Assembly (NCBI RefSeq): GCF_000092065.1
Contig: NC_009355.1
Location: 620,001-684,000, forward strand
Length of the DNA: 64,000 nucleotides
Direction: 5' to 3'
Source: Ostreococcus lucimarinus CCE9901
Taxonomy: Eukaryota; Chlorophyta; Mamiellophyceae; Mamiellales; Bathycoccaceae
The notes under the pieces: model-generated
The model's database searches: none
What the model saw: only the letters and a program-made list of their open reading frames with translations
What the model was told of the DNA's origin: nothing
Program-made: the position numbers and the translations under genes
Part shown: positions 1 to 8,845 of the stretch, piece by piece
How positions within the stretch are numbered: the stretch's first letter is position 1
Layout of the letters: every line of letters starts with the position of its first letter

Positions 1-703
1 GACGGCGGACGACGACGGCGAGGAGGACGGGTTGCCGGGGAAGGCGCCGGCGACGCCGTCGACGCCCGCGCGAGCGGCGGATGCGATCATGACGGACGCG
101 CCGGTAGGCGTGCAGACGACGCCCGCGCGTCAGGCGCGGATGAGCAAGGCGAAGCAAGCGCAACTGGCGTTGGAGGAGGCTTCGAGGCGGATACAACCCG
201 AACGCGCGACGACGGAGGAGATGTACGACGCCGAGGAAGATTGGACGGATAAGTCGCAGTATTACCCCACGGTGCTCACACGAAGTTCGCGCGAGGTCGA
301 TGTCGGTGCCGTAGGCGATACGGTTCGCGAATCGACCGAGGACAAGTACGTGGTGCTTCAACTGCCGTCGGATTTACCGCTTCGCAAGCGCATCGCGAGC
401 GAGGAGATGGACGTGGACGGCGTCGTCACGCTCAGAGACGATGATCCAGACGACGAAGATTCGGGTATGGTGCGTGGCGTGTCCGAACTCTCCAATGGAC
501 AGCTCGGGGAATTGAAGATTCACGCCGACGGTTCGGCGAAGCTGTACATTGGAAACGCGGTGTTCGACGTCATGCGAGGAACGCCGTACCAACACTCGGA
601 GCAGCTCGCTCGATTAGATGGGGATAGGCAACAGTGCGTCATCATGGGACCGACGATCGCGCGCATGACGTGCGTGCCGGACGTGACGCAGCTTTTGCTT
701 TGA
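1..703 (+). CDS. RPC4: RNA polymerase III subunit RPC4 (RPC53/POLR3D), 5'-partial
   Basis: The frame is open from base 2 with no ATG before base 89 and ends at TGA 701-703, so the gene starts upstream of the window. The visible C-terminal ~230 residues match the RPC4 C-terminal domain: a LPSDLPL segment, then GQLGELKIHADGSAKLYIG, VFDVMRGTPYQHSEQL and a terminal MTCVPDVTQLLL, the expected order of the beta-rich dimerisation module. RPC4 pairs with RPC5 as the TFIIF-like heterodimer of Pol III, which helps initiation, termination and reinitiation on tRNA and 5S genes in the nucleus. The N-terminal part visible here is basic and low in complexity, normal for the family. It is tail-to-tail with the UROD gene, 51 bp apart. 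Identification rests on motif order only. Confidence 0.8.
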   Translation, partial: TADDDGEEDGLPGKAPATPSTPARAADAIMTDAPVGVQTTPARQARMSKAKQAQLALEEASRRIQPERATTEEMYDAEEDWTDKSQYYPTVLTRSSREVDVGAVGDTVRESTEDKYVVLQLPSDLPLRKRIASEEMDVDGVVTLRDDDPDDEDSGMVRGVSELSNGQLGELKIHADGSAKLYIGNAVFDVMRGTPYQHSEQLARLDGDRQQCVIMGPTIARMTCVPDVTQLLL

Positions 704-754
704 GATGGACAAATTTTAGCTTTGCGTGACTGATCGTATTAATAAAAACTTTTA

Positions 755-1939
755 CTATCGCGCAACCGCCTTGGGCGCGTAAACCGACGCCCGCGCCGCA
801 TCGCAGAAGTGTCCGACGTTCTCCTCCGGAGTGCCTTGAACCACACCGTGACCGACGTTCAAGATGTGCTTCCTGCTACCGGCGTCTCTCACGTTGTTCG
901 CCACCTCTTGTCTAATGCGCTCCGGGCTCGCGAAGAGGTACATGGGATCCATGTTTCCTTGCAACACGCGATCCGGACCGAGCACCGCTCGCGCCTCGCT
1001 CATGCTCGTGTTCCAATCCAATCCAATTACATCCGCCGTAGATTTCTTGAGCTCGTGAAGCTTGCCGCATCCGCCGTTCGCGTGGAAGATGAGCGGAGTG
1101 TCCGGATAACGCTGCTTGACGTACGCGATGACGCGCTCGTTATACGGGTGGGAAAACTCGAGATACTGTTGCGGCGAAAGGTGGTGGGCCCAAGAATCGA
1201 AAATTTGCACCACTTGCGCACCACTGTCGATCTGATGGCACACGTACACACCGAGAGCGTCGGCTAACTTGGACAAAAACGCGTGCAGCGTCTCCGGATC
1301 TTGCGTCATGATTTGCTTCGTCGTCACCAAGTGTCGATCGCTCGAACCTTCCATGGCGTACGCCGCGAGCGTCCACGGCGAACCGATGAAACCAAGCATG
1401 GTGGATTGGCCTTCGATTTCTTTCCGAAGCGTGCTCAAAATCTCACGAACGAACGGCAATTGCGAATCTGGATCGTCCAGCTGCTTCATCGCCTTGACGT
1501 CGTCCATCGTCCTCACCGGCGTCACCACCGGCCCTTTCCCCTTCACGACATCGAACTCGATCCCCAACGCCGGCAACGGAGTCAAAATATCACTAAACAT
1601 GATAACCCCATCCGGCTTAAACGCCCGCCACGGTTGCATCGACAGCTCGATGGCGATCTCCGGCGTCTCGCTTCGGTGCCTGAACCCGTACTTGGTACTG
1701 TACGCGCGAAACTCCGCCATGTACCTCCCCGCCTGACGCATCAGCCACACCGGCGGTCGTTCCACGTCTTCCCCTCGCGCCGCGCGAAGCAAGATCGGAT
1801 CTTGGTTCCCTCCCGCCGCCGCCGTCGTCGTCGTCGTCCTTCGCGTTCGCATCCTTCGTCCTCGCGCGTCGCTCTTTCCGACGACGTCCCTCTTCGCCAG
1901 CGTCATCGCGCGCGTCGCGCCGATCGTCAACCCGTGCAT
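755..1939 (-). CDS. UROD: Uroporphyrinogen decarboxylase, plastid-type
   Basis: 394 aa. It decarboxylates the four acetate side chains of uroporphyrinogen III to give coproporphyrinogen III for haem and chlorophyll. The family signature is clear: RPPVWLMRQAGRYMAEF near residue 60, FSDILTPLPALGIEFD, the central GFIGSPWTLAAYAMEG, FDSWAHHLSP, FHANGGCG and a terminal HILNVGHGVVQGTPEENV. The first ~45 residues are rich in R, T and A with few acids, fitting a plastid (or mitochondrial) transit peptide; bacterial HemE starts close to the PPVWLMRQAG motif. ATG at 1939 is the first in frame. The 238 bp up to the divergent gene at 2178 probably holds a shared promoter. Single exon. Confidence 0.95.
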   Translation of the reverse strand: MHGLTIGATRAMTLAKRDVVGKSDARGRRMRTRRTTTTTAAAGGNQDPILLRAARGEDVERPPVWLMRQAGRYMAEFRAYSTKYGFRHRSETPEIAIELSMQPWRAFKPDGVIMFSDILTPLPALGIEFDVVKGKGPVVTPVRTMDDVKAMKQLDDPDSQLPFVREILSTLRKEIEGQSTMLGFIGSPWTLAAYAMEGSSDRHLVTTKQIMTQDPETLHAFLSKLADALGVYVCHQIDSGAQVVQIFDSWAHHLSPQQYLEFSHPYNERVIAYVKQRYPDTPLIFHANGGCGKLHELKKSTADVIGLDWNTSMSEARAVLGPDRVLQGNMDPMYLFASPERIRQEVANNVRDAGSRKHILNVGHGVVQGTPEENVGHFCDAARASVYAPKAVAR

Positions 1940-2177
1940 GTTACTCGTCTTTCGCCGCCGTCGGTGTTTCGGTCGCCGTCGTCGTCGCGTCGACGCGTGC
2001 GGCGCGCCGAGAGTCGCGGCGTGTGGATAAGCGTCCCCGTCGCGACCGACAACTCCCGGGTGTTTTCAATGCGCGCGTCCCGCGCCGCGCCCGCGCGCGC
2101 CGCCGCACTCCGCGCCGCGCCCGCGCTCGACGCGAACGAACGCCGAACTTCGGAGCGCACCGCGCGCGCGACGCGTC

Positions 2178-2852
2178 ATGGATCAGTTCGCCGCGCGCAT
2201 CGACGGCGTGCTGCATCACCTCGAGGACCAGGGCGTCGGTGGACGACAAATGCTGAAGATCGCGCGCGCGTCGACGTACGCGCAGATCGTGCTGGCGATG
2301 ATGGGATCGCTCGCGTTCGTCTACGGCACCGTGCACGCGTCGGCGCTCGCGCTGTCGCTGTACGCGGTGGTGGCGATGGAGATCAAGGCGCCGCGGTTGT
2401 TGAAAATCTACGCCGTGCTGCTCGCGGCGCTGACGATTACTGATTTCTTTTGGTTGGCCACGTACGCGGGACCGATCGGGAGCGGCACGACGGGGATGAC
2501 GGTGACGGTCGGACCGAACTCGGCGAACATCGACTCGTCGCTGATGTCGATCAAGTGGGGACTGTTGGCGTCGAGCGTGAATAACTTTTTTTGCCTGGTG
2601 CCGGAGCTGTTCGCGTTCTTCGTGCGCGTGGCGAGCGTGGCGCTGTGGGTGCTCATGTGGAGCAAAGGCTTGCTCGATGGGAACGACGGAAACGTGTATA
2701 ACGATCCGAATCTGTCGCACGGCGATGGGTCGTCGATGAAACACGAGCCGATACCGGGGTCGCCGGCGAGGACCGCGCGCGCGGGCGGCGACTTGTTCAC
2801 GGCGGACGGCGGATATCAAGACAGCGAGGGGTTGCTTTCGCGCGCGGTGTGA
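2178..2852 (+). CDS. Four-helix membrane protein, unknown function
   Basis: 224 aa, not recognised with confidence. Hydrophobic segments lie at about residues 33-50, 52-67, 72-93 and 122-157 (the last may be two close helices), followed by a polar cytosolic-type tail of ~65 residues with SGDGSS/SPAR-like potential phosphosites and a YQDSEGLL end. A TM2-TM3 arrangement with an acidic residue inside the third helix and a YQ-containing tail recalls the angiotensin II receptor-associated (ATRAP) family, but that is only a weak visual resemblance. It is divergent from UROD and tail-to-tail with the TcdA-like gene. The ATG at 2178 is preceded by stops in frame and there is no sign of an intron. A conserved-in-Mamiellales membrane protein is the safest description. 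Confidence 0.6.
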   Translation: MDQFAARIDGVLHHLEDQGVGGRQMLKIARASTYAQIVLAMMGSLAFVYGTVHASALALSLYAVVAMEIKAPRLLKIYAVLLAALTITDFFWLATYAGPIGSGTTGMTVTVGPNSANIDSSLMSIKWGLLASSVNNFFCLVPELFAFFVRVASVALWVLMWSKGLLDGNDGNVYNDPNLSHGDGSSMKHEPIPGSPARTARAGGDLFTADGGYQDSEGLLSRAV

Positions 2853-2921
2853 CCTTTCGCGCGCGGTGTGAGATACAACACCAACCAAGTGTAATATTCT
2901 AGTGTTGTCGCTATACAACGT

Positions 2922-4340
2922 CTATCGCGCGTCGTCCACGATGCCAAAATCGGCGCGAACGCGAGCGAGTCTAGTCTCGACAAAGCGCGCGAATTCGGGT
3001 TCGGCGGCGACGAGCTTCTCAAAACCACCCTCTTCGGCGCACGCCGCGTCGTGCGCATCACACTCTTCGGTGGTGAGCAGGATGAGATTATCTAAAGATG
3101 CCGCGCGCGACGGGTTCCATCTCGTCAACGAAAGTGCGCTCGTGTTTCGCCAATACGCCTTGAGGCGTTTGTTTTGGTCGTCTCGAGCGCTCAGCGCGCG
3201 CCAAGTCTCGCGTACCAAGTACATCACTTGTTCTAAATCAACCGCCATGTTGGACACCTCCCTCCCACGCTCGCTCTCGCGCTCGCGCAACCGATCGAGC
3301 TGGGTTTCGTACTGCTTTGATTGAAGCACGATGACGGGCTCGCCCTCGAACGGCGCCTCGGCGAGCTCCGTCAACACGTGGCTCGCGAGCGCCATGCCGA
3401 AAATGGCGGGCACGCAGCCGAGCACGGGAATCGTGCGCACGCGGAAATTCGGAATGACTTGATAATCCGATAGCGTTTCTCCATCTTTGAGCTCCATCTC
3501 CGCCACGAGCTCGCATCGTTGCTTTTCGAGCGAAATCAACGCTTTTATTCCACCTTGAATCTTGTACTTTTTGTTCAATCGATACCGAACCGCGCGCGCG
3601 AGAGGGTCGGCGGCGCAGTCGGCGATGTCGGCGAACCGCAGTCTCGTTGGATCGCACTTCGCGCCGGCCCCACCAGAGGTGACGACGCGTAAGCCTCGGC
3701 GCGCGCACGCGGCGAGGAGGTCCACCTTGGTGTCAATGTTGTCGATGCAATCCACCACGAAATCCGGCGCGCGCCCATCGCCCCCCCACGCACCGAGCAG
3801 TTCATCCTCCGCGTCCTCTTCGTACATCGCCACGCGCGCGTCCACGTCGGCTTCTGGATAAATTTTCTCAAAATGCTTCTTCAGGCACGTCGCCTTCGCC
3901 GTGCCCACATCCGCGCGCGTCGCCGTCGCGTGCCTATTCAACGAGCTCAGGCTCACCTGATCGAAATCCACCACCCGCAACTTACCCACCCCAGATCTCA
4001 AAATCATGTGCGCCGCGTGCGACCCGACCCCTCCCAATCCGACGACGACCACGAACGCGTCCCGCACGCGCGTCTGCCCGCGCTCGCCGAAAAACTGCAC
4101 ATTTCTCGTAAACTGCTCTCGCAAAATCTCGTCCCGCAGGTCGTACGCCGTCGTCGTCGTCGTCCCGCCTCCCACCGACGCGCCGCGCGCGGCACCGCCG
4201 TCCTCGTCGTCGCGCGCGCGCGCGTTCGCGCCGTCCGCGCGCGCGCTCGCGCGCCGTCGCGCCTCAACCACCGCGACGCCGACGCCGACGCCGAGCGCGA
4301 ACGTCGCGCACGCGCGCGCGCACGCCTCGACGTCGCGCAT
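2922..4340 (-). CDS. tRNA threonylcarbamoyladenosine dehydratase (TcdA/Tcd1-2 type, E1-like)
   Basis: 472 aa. The ThiF/MoeB fold converts t6A at position 37 of ANN-decoding tRNAs to cyclic ct6A using ATP. Visible: GLGGVGSHAAHMILRSGVGK (nucleotide-binding loop), VDFDQVSLSSLNRHATA with the adenylation-site N-R, then VVDCIDNIDTK, VTSGGAGAKCDPT and a long C-terminal part with IPNFRVRTIPVLGCVPAIFG. The block ADIADCAADPLARAVRYRL is typical of the TcdA/CsdL branch and not of MoeB or UBA enzymes. Residues ~8-27 form a hydrophobic stretch resembling the membrane anchor of the yeast Tcd proteins, so a mitochondrial or plastid membrane location is plausible. Length agrees with eukaryotic Tcd proteins (bacterial TcdA is ~270 aa). 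YrdC, which makes the t6A precursor, lies at 42564. Confidence 0.88.
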   Translation of the reverse strand: MRDVEACARACATFALGVGVGVAVVEARRRASARADGANARARDDEDGGAARGASVGGGTTTTTAYDLRDEILREQFTRNVQFFGERGQTRVRDAFVVVVGLGGVGSHAAHMILRSGVGKLRVVDFDQVSLSSLNRHATATRADVGTAKATCLKKHFEKIYPEADVDARVAMYEEDAEDELLGAWGGDGRAPDFVVDCIDNIDTKVDLLAACARRGLRVVTSGGAGAKCDPTRLRFADIADCAADPLARAVRYRLNKKYKIQGGIKALISLEKQRCELVAEMELKDGETLSDYQVIPNFRVRTIPVLGCVPAIFGMALASHVLTELAEAPFEGEPVIVLQSKQYETQLDRLRERESERGREVSNMAVDLEQVMYLVRETWRALSARDDQNKRLKAYWRNTSALSLTRWNPSRAASLDNLILLTTEECDAHDAACAEEGGFEKLVAAEPEFARFVETRLARVRADFGIVDDAR

Positions 4341-4811
4341 CGCGCGCGTCCCGACGCGGGTCTCGCGCGCGCGCGGCGCCGCGCGCGATCTGGCGCGCCG
4401 GCGCGTCGTCGCGGCGTCGCGGCGTCGCGGCGCGCGCGCGCGATCGCGTGCGGCGCCAACATTTCGACCGACCGATAGCCGTACTGTTTACGTAGGTAGA
4501 TTCGCCACGTCACCATATATCCACAACGAAAAAATTACACCAACGTACTGTGAGTGAAACAAGACTGAGGACGTGTTTTTATCGAGGCTTCGCGGGAAAA
4601 AGGCGGCGCGCGCGATCGGATGACAGCTGGCAGCCGCGATCGCGATCGCTCGATGGGTCGCGCGCGCGCGCGCGCCGCAGTTGTCGACGCGCGGTGACGC
4701 ACGCCGAATCTCTGATCGAACGACCGCGCGAATCGCACGGTCGTCGACGAGTCCGCGAACAGTCGCGTGCACTCGAAACCGAGGCGAAGACAAAACCTCG
4801 ATCGTCGCAAG
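4341..4811. promoter_or_regulatory. 471-bp divergent intergenic region
   Basis: It lies between the starts of the TcdA-like gene and the H+-pyrophosphatase gene. No conserved protein is seen in any frame. It begins very rich in CG dinucleotides, turns AT-richer around 4490-4560, and ends with the likely 5' leader of the pyrophosphatase gene, including the CGCAAG bases just before its ATG. Presumably it carries two promoters; no TATA box or operator can be assigned with confidence. Confidence 0.5.
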
Positions 4812-7103
4812 ATGGGTGTGTTCACGGATGCTGAAATCACGCCGCTCGTCGTCGCGGGCGTGCCGTTCTTGGGCGGCATCACGGCGTTGATGATGGTTGG
4901 CGTTCTCATGATGCGCGTCAACAAGGCGCCGTCCGGTGAGGGCGCGCAAATCGCGATCGCGAACCAAATCTCCGAAGGCGCGGTGGCGTTTTTGAAGACG
5001 GAGTACAAGTACTTGTTGCCGTTCGTCGCCGCGGTCGCGGCGTTCATCGTCGGTATCTTGGAAAGCCAAGACGCCCCGCCGATGTACGGCGCGGTGGCCT
5101 CCTTGAAGAAGGGTGGCTGGCAAACGATGCTTTGCTTCTTGGTCGGCGCCGCGCTCTCCGCGGGCGCGGGCTGGGCGGGCATGAGCGTCGCGACGAAAAC
5201 CAACGTCAAGACTATGGAAGCCGCGCGCTCGGGCTTGAACCAAGCGCTCCAAATCGCGTTCGCCGGTGGTGCCGTCATGGGCTTCTCCGTCGTCGCATTC
5301 GGTATTCTCGGTCTGACCGTCCTCTTCTACATCTTCGCCGTCGCTCAAAGCTCTCCGGGCGCCAGTGGGCAGGAGCTCGACATGCGTGACGCTATCCGTT
5401 ATCTCTCCGGCTTCGGTTTCGGTGCCTCCTCCATCGCGCTCTTCGCGCGTGTCGCGGGTGGTATCTACACCAAGGCTGCTGACGTCGGCGCCGATCTCGT
5501 CGGTAAGGTTGAAGCCAACATTCCGGAAGATGACCCTCGCAACCCGGCCACGGTCGCCGACAACGTCGGTGACAACGTCGGTGATGTCGCCGGTATGGGT
5601 GCTGATCTTTTCGAATCCTTCTGCGGCTCCATCATCGCGTGCGCCGCGCTTTCCAACAACCTCCGTGAAATGGCCTTGCCGTTCTGGATCTCCGGCTTCG
5701 GCATCCTCGCCGCGACCATCGGCTTCTGGACCGTCTCCACGAAGGATGACGCTTCCCAAACCGACCTCCTCCACGCCCTCCACCGTGGTGTGTACACCGC
5801 CTCTGTCCTCGTGATTGTCTTCGCCATTGCCTGCGTTGAGATCCTCTTCGACGGCAGCAAGCAAGGTTACAGGTACTTTGGCTGCGTCATCCTTGGTCTC
5901 GTCGCCGGTATTCTCATCGGCGAAGCCACCGAGTTCTGCACGTCTTACGCGTACGGTCCGGTCAAGTCCATCACGCACGCCGGTTCCGCCGGTGGTGCTG
6001 CGACTGTCATCATCCAAGGTCTCGGCATCGGTATGATCTCCGTGTTGCCGCCGACCATCATCATCGTCTCCACCGTCATCGCGTGCTTTAACGTCGGAGG
6101 CTCTGGTAACGAAGGTGTGTACGGTATCGCCATCGCTGCGGTTGGCATGTTGTCCACCCTCGGTGTCACCCTCGCCACTGACGCGTACGGTCCGGTTGCC
6201 GATAACGCCGGTGGCATCGCTGAAATGTCTCCGGACGTTCCGGACGAAGTCCGCGATCGCACTGACAAGCTCGATGCGCTCGGCAACACCACCGCCGCCA
6301 CCGGTAAGGGTTTCGCCATCGGCTCCGCTGTCTTGACCGCGCTTTCTTTGATGAACGCGTTCGTTAAGGATGTCCCGTACACCGTCGGAACCAACGATCG
6401 TGCGTTGGGCTCCGCCTTGACGCTCACCGACCCGTACGTGCTCTCCGGCGTCATCTTCGGCGCCATGTTGCCGTTCCTCTTCGCCGCCCTCACCATGCTC
6501 TCCGTGCGCAAGGCTGCTGGCGCGATCATCGTCGAAGTCCAACGCCAATTCCGCGACATTCCGGGTCTCCTTGAAGGCAAGGAAGGTGTCGTGTGCGATC
6601 ACATGGCGTGCGTCACCATGTGCACGAAGGCGTCCGTCGACGAAATGTTGATTCCGGGCATCCTCGCCGTCATGACGCCGATCGCCGTCGGTTTGCTCGT
6701 CGGCGCCAAGTGCCTAGGCGGTCTCCTCGCCGGTTCCATCTCGTCCGGTTTCATGCTCGCCGTGATGATGTCCAACGCCGGTGGCGCTTGGGACAACTCC
6801 AAGAAGTACATCGAAAACGAAAAGGTGTACGGCGGCAAGAAGTCTGACACGCACAAGGCGTGCGTCGTCGGCGACACCGTCGGTGATCCTTTCAAGGATA
6901 CCTCCGGCCCGGCTTTGAACATCCTCATCAAGCTCATGACCATCTTCTCCTTGACCATGGCCCCCGTCTTCCGCTCCGACTGGAAGACGTACTGGTACGG
7001 TCTCATCGTGCTCGCCGTCGAGATCATCTTCGTCGGCGCCGCGTACCACTACGTCTGGGTGGTCAACGGCGAGAAGTGCGTCCCGCCGGAAGAGAAGAAG
7101 TAA
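4812..7103 (+). CDS. K+-dependent (type I) membrane H+-pyrophosphatase
   Basis: 763 aa from ATG 4812 (context CAAGATGG); in-frame GTG 4767 is rejected because family proteins begin just before [11 protein letters not shown]-like sequence. This enzyme pumps H+ into vacuole-type compartments using pyrophosphate. Core motifs: [19 protein letters not shown] (pyrophosphate/Mg2+ site, residues ~250), [11 protein letters not shown], and the C-terminal [20 protein letters not shown]. The segment [16 protein letters not shown] has Ala where K+-independent enzymes have Lys, so it should be K+-dependent. About 16 membrane helices are expected; length is close to plant AVP1 (~770 aa). Codon use is strongly biased (GGT, GTC, AAG), suggesting high expression. 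An open frame of 704 codons on the opposite strand is a shadow. Confidence 0.97.
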   Translation: MGVFTDAEITPLVVAGVPFLGGITALMMVGVLMMRVNKAPSGEGAQIAIANQISEGAVAFLKTEYKYLLPFVAAVAAFIVGILESQDAPPMYGAVASLKKGGWQTMLCFLVGAALSAGAGWAGMSVATKTNVKTMEAARSGLNQALQIAFAGGAVMGFSVVAFGILGLTVLFYIFAVAQSSPGASGQELDMRDAIRYLSGFGFGASSIALFARVAGGIYTKAADVGADLVGKVEANIPEDDPRNPATVADNVGDNVGDVAGMGADLFESFCGSIIACAALSNNLREMALPFWISGFGILAATIGFWTVSTKDDASQTDLLHALHRGVYTASVLVIVFAIACVEILFDGSKQGYRYFGCVILGLVAGILIGEATEFCTSYAYGPVKSITHAGSAGGAATVIIQGLGIGMISVLPPTIIIVSTVIACFNVGGSGNEGVYGIAIAAVGMLSTLGVTLATDAYGPVADNAGGIAEMSPDVPDEVRDRTDKLDALGNTTAATGKGFAIGSAVLTALSLMNAFVKDVPYTVGTNDRALGSALTLTDPYVLSGVIFGAMLPFLFAALTMLSVRKAAGAIIVEVQRQFRDIPGLLEGKEGVVCDHMACVTMCTKASVDEMLIPGILAVMTPIAVGLLVGAKCLGGLLAGSISSGFMLAVMMSNAGGAWDNSKKYIENEKVYGGKKSDTHKACVVGDTVGDPFKDTSGPALNILIKLMTIFSLTMAPVFRSDWKTYWYGLIVLAVEIIFVGAAYHYVWVVNGEKCVPPEEKK

Positions 7104-7241
7104 GCAGTTATTCGCACCCCCCAATCTACAGTCGCCCTGATTGATGATTATTGACGAGTTAAATAAAAGCTTAATAGCGCAGCGGCGAAATGACCGCGCG
7201 CACTATTAATACAAACGAAACTAAACACTACTACCGATTCC

Positions 7242-7694
7242 CTACTGATTCCCCGCTCCGCTATCGTTCCAACCCCGTATCCACTCTCGCCCGTGCGCCG
7301 CCCTCGACGCCTCGCTGCTCTTTTCGTCTAAAAACTTCGCGCAGTGCGCCGCGAGCGACGCGTACGCCTCGTTCTCTCGCATCTCCCGCGGCGCCGTCTC
7401 CTGCGCCGTCAACCACTTGAACAGCTCCGGATTTTCAACGTCCAGCACCGCGTCCAGCGCGTCCAAGAATCCATCGCTCGTCGTCGTCGTCGACGCCATC
7501 GCGCGCGCCGCCCACTCGCCGACGACGATGTCCAGCTCCAAGAATCCGCGCTGCTTCGCGCGATACAGCGCGCGATTGATTCGTCGCCGTCTCGCGTCCG
7601 TCGCGTCGTCGCGCGCGTCTCGCGCGGTCGAGATCGCGCGCGCGCGCGTCGTCGCCGCCGCGCGAGACGCGCGTCGCGCGATCGCGCGCAGCAT
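7242..7694 (-). CDS. SDHAF2: Succinate dehydrogenase assembly factor 2 (SDHAF2/Sdh5/SdhE)
   Basis: 150 aa from ATG 7694. Small mitochondrial matrix factor needed for covalent attachment of FAD to the SDHA subunit of complex II. The hallmark is RALYRAKQRGFLELDIVVG (the RGxxELD motif, residues ~41-59), then LDALDAVLDVENPELFKWLTAQ, equivalent to the bacterial SdhE pattern ending in W-L-T-G. The first 38 residues are rich in Arg and Ala without acids at the start, a good mitochondrial presequence. The C-terminal ~30 residues extend beyond the conserved core. It is tail-to-tail with the pyrophosphatase gene (138 bp) and divergent from the rhodanese gene (255 bp). An extended open frame upstream to 8648 has no support. 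Confidence 0.9.
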   Translation of the reverse strand: MLRAIARRASRAAATTRARAISTARDARDDATDARRRRINRALYRAKQRGFLELDIVVGEWAARAMASTTTTSDGFLDALDAVLDVENPELFKWLTAQETAPREMRENEAYASLAAHCAKFLDEKSSEASRAAHGREWIRGWNDSGAGNQ

Positions 7695-7949
7695 CGTCTG
7701 CCGCGCGCCGTCGCGCGCCGTCGCGCGGCGTCGCGTCGTCGCCAGTCGGGGGTCAAAAACGACGACTCGAGTCCTGACTCGAGCGGACCCCCTCGCCGGC
7801 GAAGCCCCCTTCGACGTCGCGTTATCCACTCCCGCGGCGCGGCGACGGCGCGGCGACGCGCCGACGGCGACACTTCGGCGCGCGCGAACGCACGCGAACG
7901 ACGCGAAAGGCGCACCCCGCGCGAACACCCACCGACGAGCGAACGCACG

Positions 7950-8708
7950 ATGGCGACGACGACGCGAGCGCCCGCGATGGCGCGGATGGCGATCCGAAAC
8001 ACCGCGACCCGCGGGAAGACGGCGAGCAAACGCGCGGTGGCGATGCGAGGCACCGAGCGCGTGGACGGAGGGATTTATAAGGAACCCCACCACGGGTTCA
8101 GCGATGAGTTCATCGAGGAGACGCTCGGGAAGTTCCCGGAAGAGGGCATCTGCGATAACCAGGAGGCGATGATTCTCGTCGTCGCGGGCGGGTACAAGAT
8201 TTTGGACGTGCGCGCGGATTCCGAGATTGATTTCGTGGGTAACTACCCGCGGGATCAAATCAACGGCTCGAAGTTCGTCGTGGCGTCGATCGTCAACGCG
8301 ACGCGCAAGTACGACAGCGAGAAGGGCGAAAAGGTGTACCAGCAAAGCGTCAACGCCGACTTCAAGGCGCAAGTTGAAAAATTGTTCCCGGATAAGGAAG
8401 CGAAGGTCATCGTCGCTTGCTCCGATGGCCGCAACCGCACGCTTCAAGCGCTTGAGACCATGGATGAAATGGGCTACGTCAACATCGTCGGTCTCCGCGG
8501 TGGCTACAACTTGTGGAACCGTCAATGGGATGCCAAGCTTCGCACGCGCAACTTGCCGGGCGTCTTCAAGGAAGACTACATCCACGGTGCCGACGGTTGC
8601 GGCGTGCACGCCACCGGTGCGGGTTTCCAAAACCAAGACGCGTTCCAATACGCTGACTGGAGAGACACCACCGAATGGATCGACACCCTTGAACCGGTCG
8701 CGGCGTAA
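7950..8708 (+). CDS. Rhodanese-like domain protein, plastid-targeted
   Basis: 252 aa from ATG 7950 (context CACGATGGCG). The N-terminal ~35 residues (A, T, R rich) look like a chloroplast transit peptide. The rhodanese fold follows: ILDVRADSEIDFVGNYPRDQINGS, a ~50-residue insert, and the active-site loop VIVACSDGRNRTLQAL with the nucleophilic Cys in a CSDGRNR loop, then YVNIVGLRGGYNLWNRQWD. Such single-domain plant rhodaneses (STR family) sit in plastids and have poorly known roles in sulfur transfer or sensing. The tail VHATGAGFQNQDAFQYADW is conserved-looking but not assigned. The open frame extends upstream to 7344 but has no credible coding content before 7950, which overlaps SDHAF2. Confidence 0.85.
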   Translation: MATTTRAPAMARMAIRNTATRGKTASKRAVAMRGTERVDGGIYKEPHHGFSDEFIEETLGKFPEEGICDNQEAMILVVAGGYKILDVRADSEIDFVGNYPRDQINGSKFVVASIVNATRKYDSEKGEKVYQQSVNADFKAQVEKLFPDKEAKVIVACSDGRNRTLQALETMDEMGYVNIVGLRGGYNLWNRQWDAKLRTRNLPGVFKEDYIHGADGCGVHATGAGFQNQDAFQYADWRDTTEWIDTLEPVAA

Positions 8709-8845
8709 GCGAGCGTCTCGACGTTCTCTCGCAAAGCTTTATTAGTACACATTTACAACGCACACGATTCTGTGACGATTCTACAATATAACGCGATCTC
8801 ATCGCCGCTTGCGAGAGTTGAAATATGAACGAAACACACCTCCAC

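Noticed and set aside
32-34. TTG as the start of the RPC4 frame.
   Set aside because: The frame is open to the window edge, so the true start is outside; a TTG start is unlikely for a nuclear gene.
4488-6602. 704-codon open frame on the minus strand across the H+-pyrophosphatase gene.
   Set aside because: It is antisense to a gene with clear family motifs, composed of Asp/Gly/Arg-rich low-complexity sequence with no recognisable domain; high GC and codon bias create such shadows.
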